Shown in pieces: positions 25,277 to 34,139 of a stretch of DNA of 64,000 nucleotides. The notes beneath the pieces are model-generated. The model was not told the origin of the DNA, made no database searches, and saw only the letters and a program-made list of their open reading frames with translations. The first letter of the stretch is position 1. Every line of letters starts with the position of its first letter. Both the position numbers and the translations under genes were made by a program. The DNA is from UBA967 sp044375555 (GTDB lineage Bacteria > Verrucomicrobiota > Verrucomicrobiia > Chthoniobacterales > Terrimicrobiaceae): positions 62,001-126,000 of the forward strand of contig JBILML010000003.1 of the NCBI GenBank assembly GCA_044375555.1. The letters run 5' to 3'.

Positions 25277-27463
25277 TCAGGTCGCGACTTGGTGGGAGGG
25301 GTCCCCGGCTTGAGTCATGGGCGGCGTGATGATGCCGATGTTTTGGATTTCGGTTTGGGCGGGGAGTTCTTGGTAGGCGAGGACATGGATCTTCGGGAGG
25401 GAGGGCTCGAAGAAGCGCTTGAAGGCGAGGCGGAGTTCGGCGCTGAGGATGACGGTTGGCAACAAGCCCTGCTCGGCCATGGAATTGGAGCGGATGGTGA
25501 GTTCGCGCAGGAGGTATTGAGCGGTTTGCGGGTCGAGGGCGAGGGTGGTTTCGAAATGCGAGCGCTGGATGCGGGTGATGAGGGTTTGCTCCATGCGGGG
25601 ATCGAGCGTGACGGCTTTGATCTGGCCGGGCTCGGATTCGTATTGGGCGATGAAATAGGTGCCGAGGCGCTTGCGGACTTGCTCGGAGAGTTCGTCGGGA
25701 TTTTTGGTGACGGTGGCGTAGTCGGCGACGGTTTCGAGGATGAGGGGGAGGTTTTTGATGGGCACGCCCTCGCGGAGGAGGTTTTGGAGGACGCGTTGGA
25801 TGATGCCGAGATTGACGAGGTCGGGGAGGAGTTCGGCGATGAGTGAGGGGTTGGTTTCCTTGACGCGGTCGATGAGGCCTTGGACTTCCTGGCGGCTGAG
25901 AATGAGGTGGGCGCTTTGTTTGAGGGACTCGGCGAGGTGGGTGATGAGGACCGAGACGGCATCGACGACGCTGTAGCCATTGATCTCGGCGGTGCGTTTT
26001 TCCTCCTCGGCGATCCAGACGGCTTCGATGCCGAAGACGGGTTCGCGGGTGGGGACGCCTTTGAGGGTGATGTGGCTGCCGCTGACATTCATCGCGAGCC
26101 AGCGGTTCGGGATGACGGTCGCGTGGGCGATGGATTTGCCGCGAAGGAGGAAGCGGTATTCGTTCGGCTCGAGTTCCAGGCTGTCGCGGATGGCGATGGG
26201 GGGGATGACCATGCCGTTGTCGCGGGCGAAGCCTTTGCGGACGCCGGTGATGCGGTCGAGGAGGTCGCCGCCTTGGGTTTTGTCGGCGAGGCGGAGGAGG
26301 CCGTAGCCGACCTCGATGGAGAGGATTTCGGTTTCGATGAGTTTGTGGAAATCCTCGGGGGATTTGCCGTCGCCGCCTTGGGCGCCGGCTGGGGACGCTC
26401 CGCCGCCAGCCGCCGGTCGGGATCCGCCGGGAGCGGGGAGGGCGAGTCTGCCGCCGGGCCCTAATTTTTCCTCGGTGGCGGTGGCGTTTTTCTTGAGCAG
26501 GTATGCCATCGTGCCTGTGATGGCGCCGAGGAGCAGGAAGGGAACCGGTGGCATTCCTGGAACGAAGGCCATCGCGCTAATCAAGCCCGCGCAAATTCCG
26601 ACGGCGCGGGGGTAGGCGCCGAGTTGCTGGCCGATTTGCCCGCCGAGGCTGGTCTCGCCTTGGGCGCGGGTGACGAGCAAGCCGGCGGCGACGGAAATGA
26701 CGAGGGCGGGGACTTGGGAGACGAGGCCGTCACCGATCGAGAGGAGGGTGTATTTCTCGAGCGCGGCATCGATGGGCATGCCTTTCTGGAGCATTCCGAT
26801 GCCGAAGCCGCCGACGACATTGATGATGGTGATGAGAATGCCTGCGACGGCATCGCCTCGGACGAACTTGCTGGCACCGTCCATCGCGCCGTAGAAGTCG
26901 GCTTCTTTTTGGATTTTGAGTCGGCGGCTGGTGGCGGTGAGTTCATCGATGATGCCGGCGTTGAGTTCGGCATCGATGGCCATTTGTTTGCCCGGCATGG
27001 CGTCCAAAGTGAAACGGGCGGCGACCTCGGCGATACGGCCTGCGCCCTTCGTGATCACGATGAAATTGATAATGACCAAGATGATGAAAACCACTGCGCC
27101 GACGAGGTAGTTTCCTTGGATCAGAACCTTTCCGAAGGCCTCGATGACATGGCCGGCGTAGCCATCGAGCAGGATGAGGCGTGTCGAGGCGATGTTGAGC
27201 GCGAGGCGCAGCAGCGTGACGGCGAGGAGGATCGTGGGGAAGGCCGAGAACTCGGGCGGATCCTTCACATAGATGATGACGAGGAGGATCATCAGCGAGA
27301 TGCCGATGTTCATCGAAAGGAAAAAATCCAGAGCCCATGTCGGTATGGGCACGACCAGAAGCAGAACAATGCCAAAGAGGCCGAGGGTGAAGATGAGGTC
27401 CGATTGCTTGAGCAATCGGCTCCACGGAGATGGGTTTGCGCTATCGACTGTGGGATTGGCCAT
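25277..27463 (-). CDS. flhA: Flagellar export gate protein FlhA
   Basis: 728 residues, slightly longer than the usual 690-700. The N-terminal half holds about eight membrane helices (from LIFTLGLFGIVLLLVVPIP on). It includes the conserved cytoplasmic FHIPEP-region equivalent around GRIAEVAARFTLDAMPGKQM, where the latter stretch is diagnostic of FlhA. A Pro/Gly/Ala linker (about 335-365) leads to the cytoplasmic domain that docks export chaperones. It is the last gene of the flagellar operon, 12 bp after flhB. Confidence 0.97.
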   Translation of the reverse strand: MANPTVDSANPSPWSRLLKQSDLIFTLGLFGIVLLLVVPIPTWALDFFLSMNIGISLMILLVIIYVKDPPEFSAFPTILLAVTLLRLALNIASTRLILLDGYAGHVIEAFGKVLIQGNYLVGAVVFIILVIINFIVITKGAGRIAEVAARFTLDAMPGKQMAIDAELNAGIIDELTATSRRLKIQKEADFYGAMDGASKFVRGDAVAGILITIINVVGGFGIGMLQKGMPIDAALEKYTLLSIGDGLVSQVPALVISVAAGLLVTRAQGETSLGGQIGQQLGAYPRAVGICAGLISAMAFVPGMPPVPFLLLGAITGTMAYLLKKNATATEEKLGPGGRLALPAPGGSRPAAGGGASPAGAQGGDGKSPEDFHKLIETEILSIEVGYGLLRLADKTQGGDLLDRITGVRKGFARDNGMVIPPIAIRDSLELEPNEYRFLLRGKSIAHATVIPNRWLAMNVSGSHITLKGVPTREPVFGIEAVWIAEEEKRTAEINGYSVVDAVSVLITHLAESLKQSAHLILSRQEVQGLIDRVKETNPSLIAELLPDLVNLGIIQRVLQNLLREGVPIKNLPLILETVADYATVTKNPDELSEQVRKRLGTYFIAQYESEPGQIKAVTLDPRMEQTLITRIQRSHFETTLALDPQTAQYLLRELTIRSNSMAEQGLLPTVILSAELRLAFKRFFEPSLPKIHVLAYQELPAQTEIQNIGIITPPMTQAGDPSHQVAT

Positions 27464-27475
27464 TCTCTAAGGGCG

Positions 27476-28570
27476 TCAGGATTTCAGGCGGCGGGATTTG
27501 AGTTGGTAGAAGTAGTAGCGGTGGGTGCGGTAGACATAGCCGAGAATCTCGGCGATGGCTTGATAAAGTTGGGAGGGGATGGGTTTGCCGACCTGACCGA
27601 ATTTGAAGAGCGCGCGGGCGATGGGTTTGTTTTCGACCGTGGGGACTTCGAATTTCGCACCGATGGATTTGATGCGTTGGGCGAAGCTGTTGTGGCCCTT
27701 GGCGAGAACGACCGGGGCGGAGTCCACGCCGCGCTCGTATTTGAGGGCGACGGCGTAGTGGGTCGGGTTCGTGATGATCACATCGGCTTGCGGCACATCG
27801 GCGAGCATTTGGCGCTGGAGGAGGCGGCGGGCCATGGCGCGCTGGGCCATTTTCACATTGGGGTCGCCTTGGGCCTGGCGTTGTTCGTCCTTGATCTCCT
27901 GCTTGGTCATCATCAAGTCCTTCTCGGTCTTTTTGAGTTGGTAGAGGTAGTGGAGAAGCGCCAGGCCGCTCATGGCGATCGCCAGGCGGAAAAAGAGCAT
28001 GAGGCTCGAGTCGTAGATGAATGATCCGAGTCGAAAAATGGGGACGGGGGTGAAAAAAATCGGGTCGGTGAGGACATCATGGACGCCGGTGTAAATGAGT
28101 GCGGCGACGATGAGACATTTTCCAAGGTCGATGACCATTTTTACCAATCCCTGCTTGCTGAAGACGCGCTGAAATCCGGTGACGGGATTGAGCTTGTCGA
28201 ATTTCACTTCGACCACTTCGGGGGTGGCTTTGAAGCGGCTTTGAAGTCCCCCGGCAAGAATGCTGGCGACGGTGGTGGCCGCAAGCATCGGAAGGAGCAA
28301 TCCGAAGAGCATGAGAAAACCCATCATGATCCACTGGGGGAGCGCATGGCTGACGATTTCATATTTTTCGAGATTCCCCAGAACGCTGGCGACGAACTCG
28401 GTGATGAAGCGGGATTGGTCGCCGAGGGTGAAAAGCAAAACGAAATAAGCGGCGATGAGGCCGAAGACCATTTGGATTTCGGCGGCTTGGGCGAATTGGC
28501 CTTTGTTGTGGGAGTCCGAGAGTTTCTTGTCTGTCGGTTTCTCTGTGGCTGTGTCGTTGTGCTCGGCCAT
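27476..28570 (-). CDS. flhB: Flagellar export switch protein FlhB
   Basis: 364 residues. Four membrane helices, a connecting segment and the cytoplasmic autocleavage motif NPTH in VIITNPTHYAVALKYE are present, so substrate-specificity switching from hook to filament should be normal. N-terminal EKPTDKKLSDSHNKGQ resembles the family's cytoplasmic start. Ends 7 bp from fliR. Confidence 0.97.
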   Translation of the reverse strand: MAEHNDTATEKPTDKKLSDSHNKGQFAQAAEIQMVFGLIAAYFVLLFTLGDQSRFITEFVASVLGNLEKYEIVSHALPQWIMMGFLMLFGLLLPMLAATTVASILAGGLQSRFKATPEVVEVKFDKLNPVTGFQRVFSKQGLVKMVIDLGKCLIVAALIYTGVHDVLTDPIFFTPVPIFRLGSFIYDSSLMLFFRLAIAMSGLALLHYLYQLKKTEKDLMMTKQEIKDEQRQAQGDPNVKMAQRAMARRLLQRQMLADVPQADVIITNPTHYAVALKYERGVDSAPVVLAKGHNSFAQRIKSIGAKFEVPTVENKPIARALFKFGQVGKPIPSQLYQAIAEILGYVYRTHRYYFYQLKSRRLKS

Positions 28571-28577
28571 GGCGGGG

Positions 28578-29336
28578 TCAGCGGAGGAAGCGCAGCATCG
28601 TCTCGGGAAGTTGCTGCATGTCGCGGATGATGTATTGCACGGTGAGGCCGAGCGTCATGGCAAAAACGGTCAGACCGGCGAGGATTTGGACAGGGAAGCT
28701 CAGGATGAAAACATTCAGGCTCGGAGCGGCGCGGCCGAGGACCGAGAAGCACATATTCACGAGAAAGCTGATCGCCAGAAGCGGCGCGGAGATTTGAATT
28801 CCCAGGAGGAAAACCCGCCCGCTGGCGGCGATGACCTCGTTGATCGATTGGGGATCGAAAATCGCATTGGGTGGGAAAATTTCAAAACTCCGGGCGAATG
28901 CGACGAGGCAATATTGGTAGGCTCCGGTCACCAGAAAAAGCACCAAGCCGAAGGACTGGAGCATGGTATTCGGCGGCGTGGCGGAGTTTCGAGTGATGGG
29001 GTCGATGTTCGAACTCAGGGAGAGCCCGACTTGGACTGCGATGATTTCACCTGCCATTTCCAGAGCATAGAGCAGGAATCGGACCGCAAATCCGAGCAAG
29101 AGGCCGGTGAGGACTTCGTGGATGACCTCGCTGACTAGCAAAAACCAGTGGGCTGGAACGCCGCCGAAATTCCCGAAGATGGGAGCGAGAAGGTAGGCGA
29201 TCATTGCCGCGATCCCGATCCTCACGGGTGGGGGAATCATGCTCCCGGAAAAGACGGGCATGACGAGAAACATCCCGGAGGCTCTGAGAAAAATGAGCAT
29301 GCCGGGGTAGATGTCCTCGATGCGGATCGTGATCAT
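28578..29336 (-). CDS. fliR: Flagellar export gate protein FliR
   Basis: 252 residues with about six hydrophobic helices, as expected. FliR forms the export gate core with FliP and FliQ. It overlaps fliQ by the 4-bp ATGA at 29333-29336. Typical features are the N-terminal MFLVMPVFSGSMIPPPVRI and the central EMAGEIIAVQVGL. Confidence 0.95.
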   Translation of the reverse strand: MITIRIEDIYPGMLIFLRASGMFLVMPVFSGSMIPPPVRIGIAAMIAYLLAPIFGNFGGVPAHWFLLVSEVIHEVLTGLLLGFAVRFLLYALEMAGEIIAVQVGLSLSSNIDPITRNSATPPNTMLQSFGLVLFLVTGAYQYCLVAFARSFEIFPPNAIFDPQSINEVIAASGRVFLLGIQISAPLLAISFLVNMCFSVLGRAAPSLNVFILSFPVQILAGLTVFAMTLGLTVQYIIRDMQQLPETMLRFLR

Positions 29337-29602
29337 CGCGTCATCTCTGGGATTTTATTGAGGAAGAAAATCGTAAACTGCATCAACTGGCGGAGCATCC
29401 AGGGAGCTCCAACAATGATGACGGCTCCGATGGCGATGAGTTTCGGGGCGAAGCTGAGAGTGGGTTCCTGAATACTGGTGATGGCTTGGAGGAGGCTCAC
29501 GGCCACGCCGACCACGAGAGCCGCTAAAATCACTGGTGTCATCACGGTCAGCGAGACAGTGATGAGCGAGCGGAGCATCTCGATGGCGGTTTCTTGGTTC
29601 AT
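29333..29602 (-). CDS. fliQ: Flagellar export gate protein FliQ
   Basis: 89 residues, exactly the usual size, with two membrane helices and the conserved AVSLLQAITSIQEPTLSFAP between them. ATGA overlaps couple it to fliP upstream and fliR downstream. Confidence 0.96.
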   Translation of the reverse strand: MNQETAIEMLRSLITVSLTVMTPVILAALVVGVAVSLLQAITSIQEPTLSFAPKLIAIGAVIIVGAPWMLRQLMQFTIFFLNKIPEMTR

Positions 29603-30438
29603 GCGGCGAAACTTTGAACCAGCGAGCGGATCACGAGCTGCCAGCCATCCACCAGCACGAACAAAAGCAATTTCAGCGGGAGGGCGACCATGGTCGGGGG
29701 CATCATCATCATGCCCATCGACATGAGGGTGGAGGCGACAAGGAAGTCGATCACCAGGAATGGAATGAAAATCAGGAAGCCCATTTGAAATGCGGTTCGG
29801 AGTTCGCTCACCACGAATGCGGGCAGAACAACTCGCATGGGCAGGTCGTTGACCGCCGTGCGTCCCATTCCCGCGAGATCGAGGAAGAAATCGACCTCGC
29901 CCGGGCGGGTCTGGCGGAGCATGAAGGTGCGGATCGGCGCAATCGCGCGGTCCATGGCCTCGTTGGAATCGATTTGTTCATTCATGTAGGGCGTGAGTGC
30001 CTGGGCCTGGATGTCCTGCCAGACGGGGGCCATGATGAAAAAAGTCAGGAACAGTGAGAGCCCGATGAGGAGTTGATTGGCCGGGGCGCTGGGCACGCCC
30101 AGTGCGGTGCGCACGAAGCCGAGGACAATCACGATGCGGGTGAAACTCGTCATGAGCATGATGAGTGATGGCGCCAGAGTGAGGAGCGTCATCACCACTA
30201 CGATTTGGATCGCGGTGCTGAGATTTTGACGCTCGTTGCCGTTGCCGATTTGCAAATTCACGAGAGGGGTGGCAACCGAGGGAACTGACGGCGGGCGAGG
30301 GGCGGTGGGGGCAGCGGGTGCGGACGGAGCGATGGGCGCGCTCGGAGTTGCGGGGGTTTGGGCAAACGAGTGGAGTGTTCCGCCGAGCAGAACGAGAAGC
30401 AGCAAAAGAAGTCGGGAAATTTTACGGACTGGAATCAT
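29599..30438 (-). CDS. fliP: Flagellar export gate protein FliP
   Basis: 279 residues. A cleavable signal (about 1-26) is followed by an Ala/Pro-rich stretch (about 30-52) that is longer than in enterobacterial FliP. The conserved body then follows: LSLFLTFFIMAPVW, the periplasmic domain, and the C-terminal helices around LMSMGMMMMPP. Forms the FliP5-FliQ4-FliR1 gate. Overlaps fliO and fliQ by ATGA. Confidence 0.95.
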   Translation of the reverse strand: MIPVRKISRLLLLLLVLLGGTLHSFAQTPATPSAPIAPSAPAAPTAPRPPSVPSVATPLVNLQIGNGNERQNLSTAIQIVVVMTLLTLAPSLIMLMTSFTRIVIVLGFVRTALGVPSAPANQLLIGLSLFLTFFIMAPVWQDIQAQALTPYMNEQIDSNEAMDRAIAPIRTFMLRQTRPGEVDFFLDLAGMGRTAVNDLPMRVVLPAFVVSELRTAFQMGFLIFIPFLVIDFLVASTLMSMGMMMMPPTMVALPLKLLLFVLVDGWQLVIRSLVQSFAA

Positions 30439-30962
30439 GAACGGGGCGCTTGGTTTTCGACGGAGCCCATCATTGTGCTGAAATCTGCCGGGGCCGTGGT
30501 CGAGTCGAGGGGGCAGAGGTAGTCGATTTTTCCGGGGGTCACACCGAGAAGCATGCGGGTGTCTTCGTAGCCGACGACGAGAAGGTATTGTTTGTTGCCG
30601 AGCGGGCGGGTTTCCAGGACTTGGAGTTTGCGATCGGAAGAGAGGCCTTTTCTCAGCGGAAGGCCGAATTTTATAAAATAGAGAGCGCCTCCGGCCAGCG
30701 CGGCGAAAAAAGTAAGGTAGCCGAGCATCCGGCCCAAGGAATCAAAGTCTGGCGCGGGCGGGCGAGTGGGTTGGATTTTTTCCGGGGCAGCAACGGCAGG
30801 CTGGGCTGGGGCGGGATCTGAGGATTTGGGTTCGGGAGATTCGGTGGTGGAGATTGCGTGCGATGCCGGTGCCGCTCCCGCCGATTCTGTCGCCTTGAGA
30901 GAAGCTGGTAAGAGACACGCGAGGGCCGCCGCGAGGGCGAGCCGCCACGGCAAGCTTCTCAT
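30435..30962 (-). CDS. fliO: Flagellar protein FliO
   Basis: 175 residues from the ATG at 30962; the longer frame to 31388 is a shadow of fliN/fliM. It has a signal peptide or first helix (1-25), a Pro/Ala/Ser-rich periplasmic linker (about 30-85), one membrane helix (GRMLGYLTFFAALAGGALYF) and a small cytoplasmic domain (LQVLETRPLGNKQYLLVVGY) that is the FliO signature. FliO assists assembly of the FliP gate. ATGA overlaps on both sides. Confidence 0.88.
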   Translation of the reverse strand: MRSLPWRLALAAALACLLPASLKATESAGAAPASHAISTTESPEPKSSDPAPAQPAVAAPEKIQPTRPPAPDFDSLGRMLGYLTFFAALAGGALYFIKFGLPLRKGLSSDRKLQVLETRPLGNKQYLLVVGYEDTRMLLGVTPGKIDYLCPLDSTTAPADFSTMMGSVENQAPRS

Positions 30963-31219
30963 GCCGATTCTCCGACGATCTGCGTGATTTTGATGCCGAA
31001 GTTTTCCTCGACGACGACAACCTCGCCCCGGGCGATCAATTTGTCGTTCACATAAAGGCCGACGGGTTCGCTGGCCAATTGGTCGAGTTGGAGAACGGTT
31101 CCTTCGCCGAGTTCCACAACATCCCTCATGGGCAACATGCAGGAGCCGATGCGGACCGAGAGGTCGACTTTGACATCGAGAATGACATTCAGGTTCTTGG
31201 ATTCGGTGGCGGAGCTCAT
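30959..31219 (-). CDS. fliN: Flagellar motor switch protein FliN
   Basis: 86 residues, a minimal SpoA (C-ring) domain: LDVKVDLSVRIGSCMLPMRD through PVGLYVNDKLIARGEVVVVE. FliN forms the lower C-ring and binds FliH. Both ends overlap neighbours by ATGA, so FliM and FliN output is coupled. Confidence 0.95.
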   Translation of the reverse strand: MSSATESKNLNVILDVKVDLSVRIGSCMLPMRDVVELGEGTVLQLDQLASEPVGLYVNDKLIARGEVVVVEENFGIKITQIVGESA

Positions 31220-32220
31220 GATTTGGTGACGTTTTTGATTTCGGAAGAGATTTGGATGGCGACATGGCCGTTTTCCGATCCGGCTTGAGCGATGAATCGG
31301 GGGGCGTTGGCAATGCGCACGCGGGTATTTGCGAGGGTGGACTTCGGCATTTCCAAGACATCGCCGGCTCGGAGCGCCAGGATATCACTCACGCTGACTT
31401 GCGGAATCTCCCAGTCGGCGACCAAGGGGACGGCGATCTGGTTGTAGGACGAGCGCCATTGCTGGGGCTTCGAGTCCGGGGTGGTTTGCATCTCGCGTGA
31501 GCGCTGGGCGTGAATGGTTTTCACGATTGGCTCGAGCATGTTGTAGGGAATGCCTAATTGAATTTGCTCGGGAGTATCGCCGGCGAGGGCCTCGATGGTG
31601 AGGACGAGCGTGACGGCATCGGACGAGCAGACTTGGAGGAAACGCGGGTTGTTTTCATGGCCGATTTGGCGGCCGGTGTATTGGCGTTCGTCTTTCCATT
31701 GCCGGCACCATTCTTGAACGATGATGTCGACGATTTCTTCCAGGAGGGCGACCTCGATTTCTGTGAGGTAGCGTTCATCCTCTTCGGAGGACATACCGCG
31801 ACCGCCGAGCATGCGGTTTGTCATGCTGATGGCGAGCTTGGGGCTGATTTCGAGGATTCCGATGCCGGATAACTGATCGACCTTGAACAGCGAAATGTGG
31901 GTCGGGTTTTTCATCGACTCCGAGAATTTCGCGTAGGGCATCGTGGTCAGGCGGGAGAGTTTAAGGCTCATGTCCGCTCGGAGGAGTGAGGAAAAACGGG
32001 CCGAAATCGTCGAGATGAATCCCGTGTGGATCGTGCGAAGGCGACGCAATTCCGCCTCGGCCAGATGGATCGGCGTGCGAAAATCAAAGGTCTTTGGCGC
32101 CACGGGATTCGATTTCGGAAAGCGTTCGCCATCCGAGCGAAAAATCATCTTGGAATCGATCGAGCCTGCCGCTTCGGCGACAAGTTGATCGATGTCGGAT
32201 TGGTTCATTGGGCCAGCCAT
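31216..32220 (-). CDS. fliM: Flagellar motor switch protein FliM
   Basis: 334 residues. An N-terminal MNQSDIDQLVAEA resembles the LSQxEIDxLL CheY-binding helix, the centre carries the CheC-like fold with LGGRGMSSE (GGxG loop for FliG contact), and the C-terminus is a SpoA domain. It forms the C-ring with FliG and FliN. Confidence 0.95.
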   Translation of the reverse strand: MAGPMNQSDIDQLVAEAAGSIDSKMIFRSDGERFPKSNPVAPKTFDFRTPIHLAEAELRRLRTIHTGFISTISARFSSLLRADMSLKLSRLTTMPYAKFSESMKNPTHISLFKVDQLSGIGILEISPKLAISMTNRMLGGRGMSSEEDERYLTEIEVALLEEIVDIIVQEWCRQWKDERQYTGRQIGHENNPRFLQVCSSDAVTLVLTIEALAGDTPEQIQLGIPYNMLEPIVKTIHAQRSREMQTTPDSKPQQWRSSYNQIAVPLVADWEIPQVSVSDILALRAGDVLEMPKSTLANTRVRIANAPRFIAQAGSENGHVAIQISSEIKNVTKS

Positions 32221-32241
32221 AACTTGGTTTTGGGAGGTAAA

Positions 32242-32781
32242 TTATTGGATGAGAAATTCCGTGAAGTAGATTTGATCAATGACCTCGCCACCAAGGACAT
32301 TGTTGAATCGACTGATAAGGCCTTTGCGAACCACTTCGCGGCCGTTGGCGCCATCGAGGGCGTCCAGGGATTGGGTCGAAAGAACGGTAATCGCGGCGTC
32401 TTTAAGCGAGCCTTTGCTGTCCTCAATGACTTTAGTAATGTCCTTATCGGAACTGGCGATGATGAAGTTGGTGCGGAGGTAACGGGAATTTCCAGATCCC
32501 GCGAGATTCACAACAATCCCACCGAATTCAACGGTGTGCTCACCAGGAGGTTTCACGCCGCCATGAGAATCTTTCTTGGATTTGGCAGAGCTCTCGGTTT
32601 TGGAGTGATCAGCCCCGCTGCCTGACGCTGACTTGAGTTTCGGTATGATGAGAAATTCCATCACCCCATAACAAAGTGCGGGCACGAGCAGGATCACCAC
32701 GATGATGGGGATCAGCGCGTTGCTGGATTTTTTTGAGGAACCTCCGGAGGCCGGGATTGTTTCGGATTCGTTTGCTGCCAT
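32242..32781 (-). CDS. fliL: Flagellar basal-body protein FliL
   Basis: 179 residues with a cytoplasmic start, one membrane helix (ALIPIIVVILLVPALCYGVM, about 23-42) and a periplasmic stomatin-like domain ending IYFTEFLIQ, the usual FliL terminus. It supports stator function. 21 bp upstream of fliM. Confidence 0.92.
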   Translation of the reverse strand: MAANESETIPASGGSSKKSSNALIPIIVVILLVPALCYGVMEFLIIPKLKSASGSGADHSKTESSAKSKKDSHGGVKPPGEHTVEFGGIVVNLAGSGNSRYLRTNFIIASSDKDITKVIEDSKGSLKDAAITVLSTQSLDALDGANGREVVRKGLISRFNNVLGGEVIDQIYFTEFLIQ

Positions 32782-32825
32782 GGGTGTGTTTTTTAGGGTT
32801 GAGACGATTACAAAGAGAGCGTTTT

Positions 32826-33614
32826 TTAGCGCTTGAGGTTGACTATTTCCTCCATCAGCGAGTCGGAGACGGTGATCACACGCGAATTCGCCTGAAACGC
32901 ACGTTGGGCGACGATCAGATCGGAGAATTCTTGGGTGAGGTCGACATTCGAGAGTTCAAGAGTGCCTTGGATGATGTCCCCTTTAATAGTGGAGCCACTA
33001 TTTTCATCTCCAGCTGCAGCTCCCACATTGCTAAACAAGTTGGCGCCTTCGCGCTTTAGGCCATTTGGATTGGCAAAAGTGATCAAATCAATTTTGCCGC
33101 CTGGCACAGGGGTCGCTGATCCTGCTTTATAAATATTTATCGTTCCGTCTTTTGAAAAGCTGAATGCCTCTGCACCTGAAAATGCTGCCGGATTTGCACC
33201 AACTACCAACATGCCGCTATTTGTTCTAAGAGTCCCTAATTCATCCACTCTAAAATCCCCGGCGCGGGAGTAAAAAGTATTGTTTGCGGCATCCGTGATT
33301 TTAAAAAAACCTTGCCCAGAAATTCCCAAATCTGTCGGGCCTGCCGTAGTTGTCAGCGCGCCTTGAGTAAATTTTTGGGAAATGCTCGATACACTAGACC
33401 CCATGCCGACCTGCATGCCGTTGAGTCCGCCAACGTTTCCATTAGCAGCAGTTGGAGTCCTCATAGTTTCGACAAAACTATCTTGATTCGTAACCCTAGA
33501 CGTCTTGAAGCCTGTCGAGTTCACATTTGCAATGTTATCGCCAATGACCTCAAGGCTTTTGCTGAAGGTTTTGATACCATTGACGCCGCTGTTGAAGGAA
33601 TTAAGGAGTGCCAT
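32826..33614 (-). CDS. flgE: Short flagellar hook protein FlgE
   Basis: 262 residues. The N-terminal rod/hook signature is clear (GVNGIKTFSKSLEVIGDNIA then NVNSTGFKTSR), as is the C-terminal helix (EFSDLIVAQRAFQANSRVIT). FlgE is usually about 400 residues or more; this is FlgG-sized and lacks room for the outer D2 domain. Position between flgD and fliL and next to fliK favours hook rather than rod, but a FlgF/FlgG-like paralogue cannot be excluded. The centre (about 33080-33320) is visibly AT-richer than its neighbours. Confidence 0.85.
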   Translation of the reverse strand: MALLNSFNSGVNGIKTFSKSLEVIGDNIANVNSTGFKTSRVTNQDSFVETMRTPTAANGNVGGLNGMQVGMGSSVSSISQKFTQGALTTTAGPTDLGISGQGFFKITDAANNTFYSRAGDFRVDELGTLRTNSGMLVVGANPAAFSGAEAFSFSKDGTINIYKAGSATPVPGGKIDLITFANPNGLKREGANLFSNVGAAAGDENSGSTIKGDIIQGTLELSNVDLTQEFSDLIVAQRAFQANSRVITVSDSLMEEIVNLKR

Positions 33615-33620
33615 AGGATT

Positions 33621-34127
33621 TTAGTTGGTTGGAGCTGTTTGAGCTACAGTTGATGATCCATCGGTCGGTAGGGCGACAGGAGGCTCCGGTTTCGGAGGCA
33701 AAGAAATATTTGTAATGAGCTTCGGATCGTAAGTTTTGCCGTTGATGACCAAGGCGGGGGCGCCGTTCTTGACGGTGACCGATTCGACAGTTCCTTTGAA
33801 TTCGCCAGTTGGCGTCGATGGGTCTTTGACGGTGACCTCGCAACCGAGGTAAAGCGGCGCTGTGGCCATTTGCTGCCCGCTGGAATAGGCGGTGAACGAT
33901 TGGGACAGACCGCGCATCTGCTCGAGCGAGGAGAAATTTGCCATCTGGGCGATGAATTCCGTGTCTTTCATGGGGTTCATCGGATCCTGAGCCGTGAGTT
34001 GAGTCATCAGGATTTTCATGAAATCGTCCGCGCCGAGGGTTTTCTGGCCAACATCTCTGGTTTTGGCGGGTCCAGTCATCGGATCTTTGGCTGTTGTGGC
34101 GGGGGTTGTAGCGTTGGAGACGGTCAT
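33621..34127 (-). CDS. flgD: Hook-capping protein FlgD
   Basis: 168 residues. LGADDFMKILMTQLTAQDPM followed by NPMKDTEFIAQMANFSSLEQ is the FlgD N-terminal signature. The C-terminal part (Tudor-like, GCEVTVKDPSTPTGEFKGTV) is short, and the FLG-like domain present in larger FlgD is missing. It scaffolds polymerisation of FlgE, whose gene follows after 6 bp. Confidence 0.94.
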   Translation of the reverse strand: MTVSNATTPATTAKDPMTGPAKTRDVGQKTLGADDFMKILMTQLTAQDPMNPMKDTEFIAQMANFSSLEQMRGLSQSFTAYSSGQQMATAPLYLGCEVTVKDPSTPTGEFKGTVESVTVKNGAPALVINGKTYDPKLITNISLPPKPEPPVALPTDGSSTVAQTAPTN

Positions 34128-34139
34128 GGCAGTAAAAAT

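Noticed and set aside
26624..28024. Very long open frames opposite real genes (also 36469-37845, 39034-40227, 21834-22919, 9649-10713, 11065-12183, 12012-13004)
   Set aside because: They run antisense to flhA/flhB, fliI, fliF, exbB and others, are rich in Gly, Glu, Asp and Ala as expected for complements of GC-rich codons, and show no domains.
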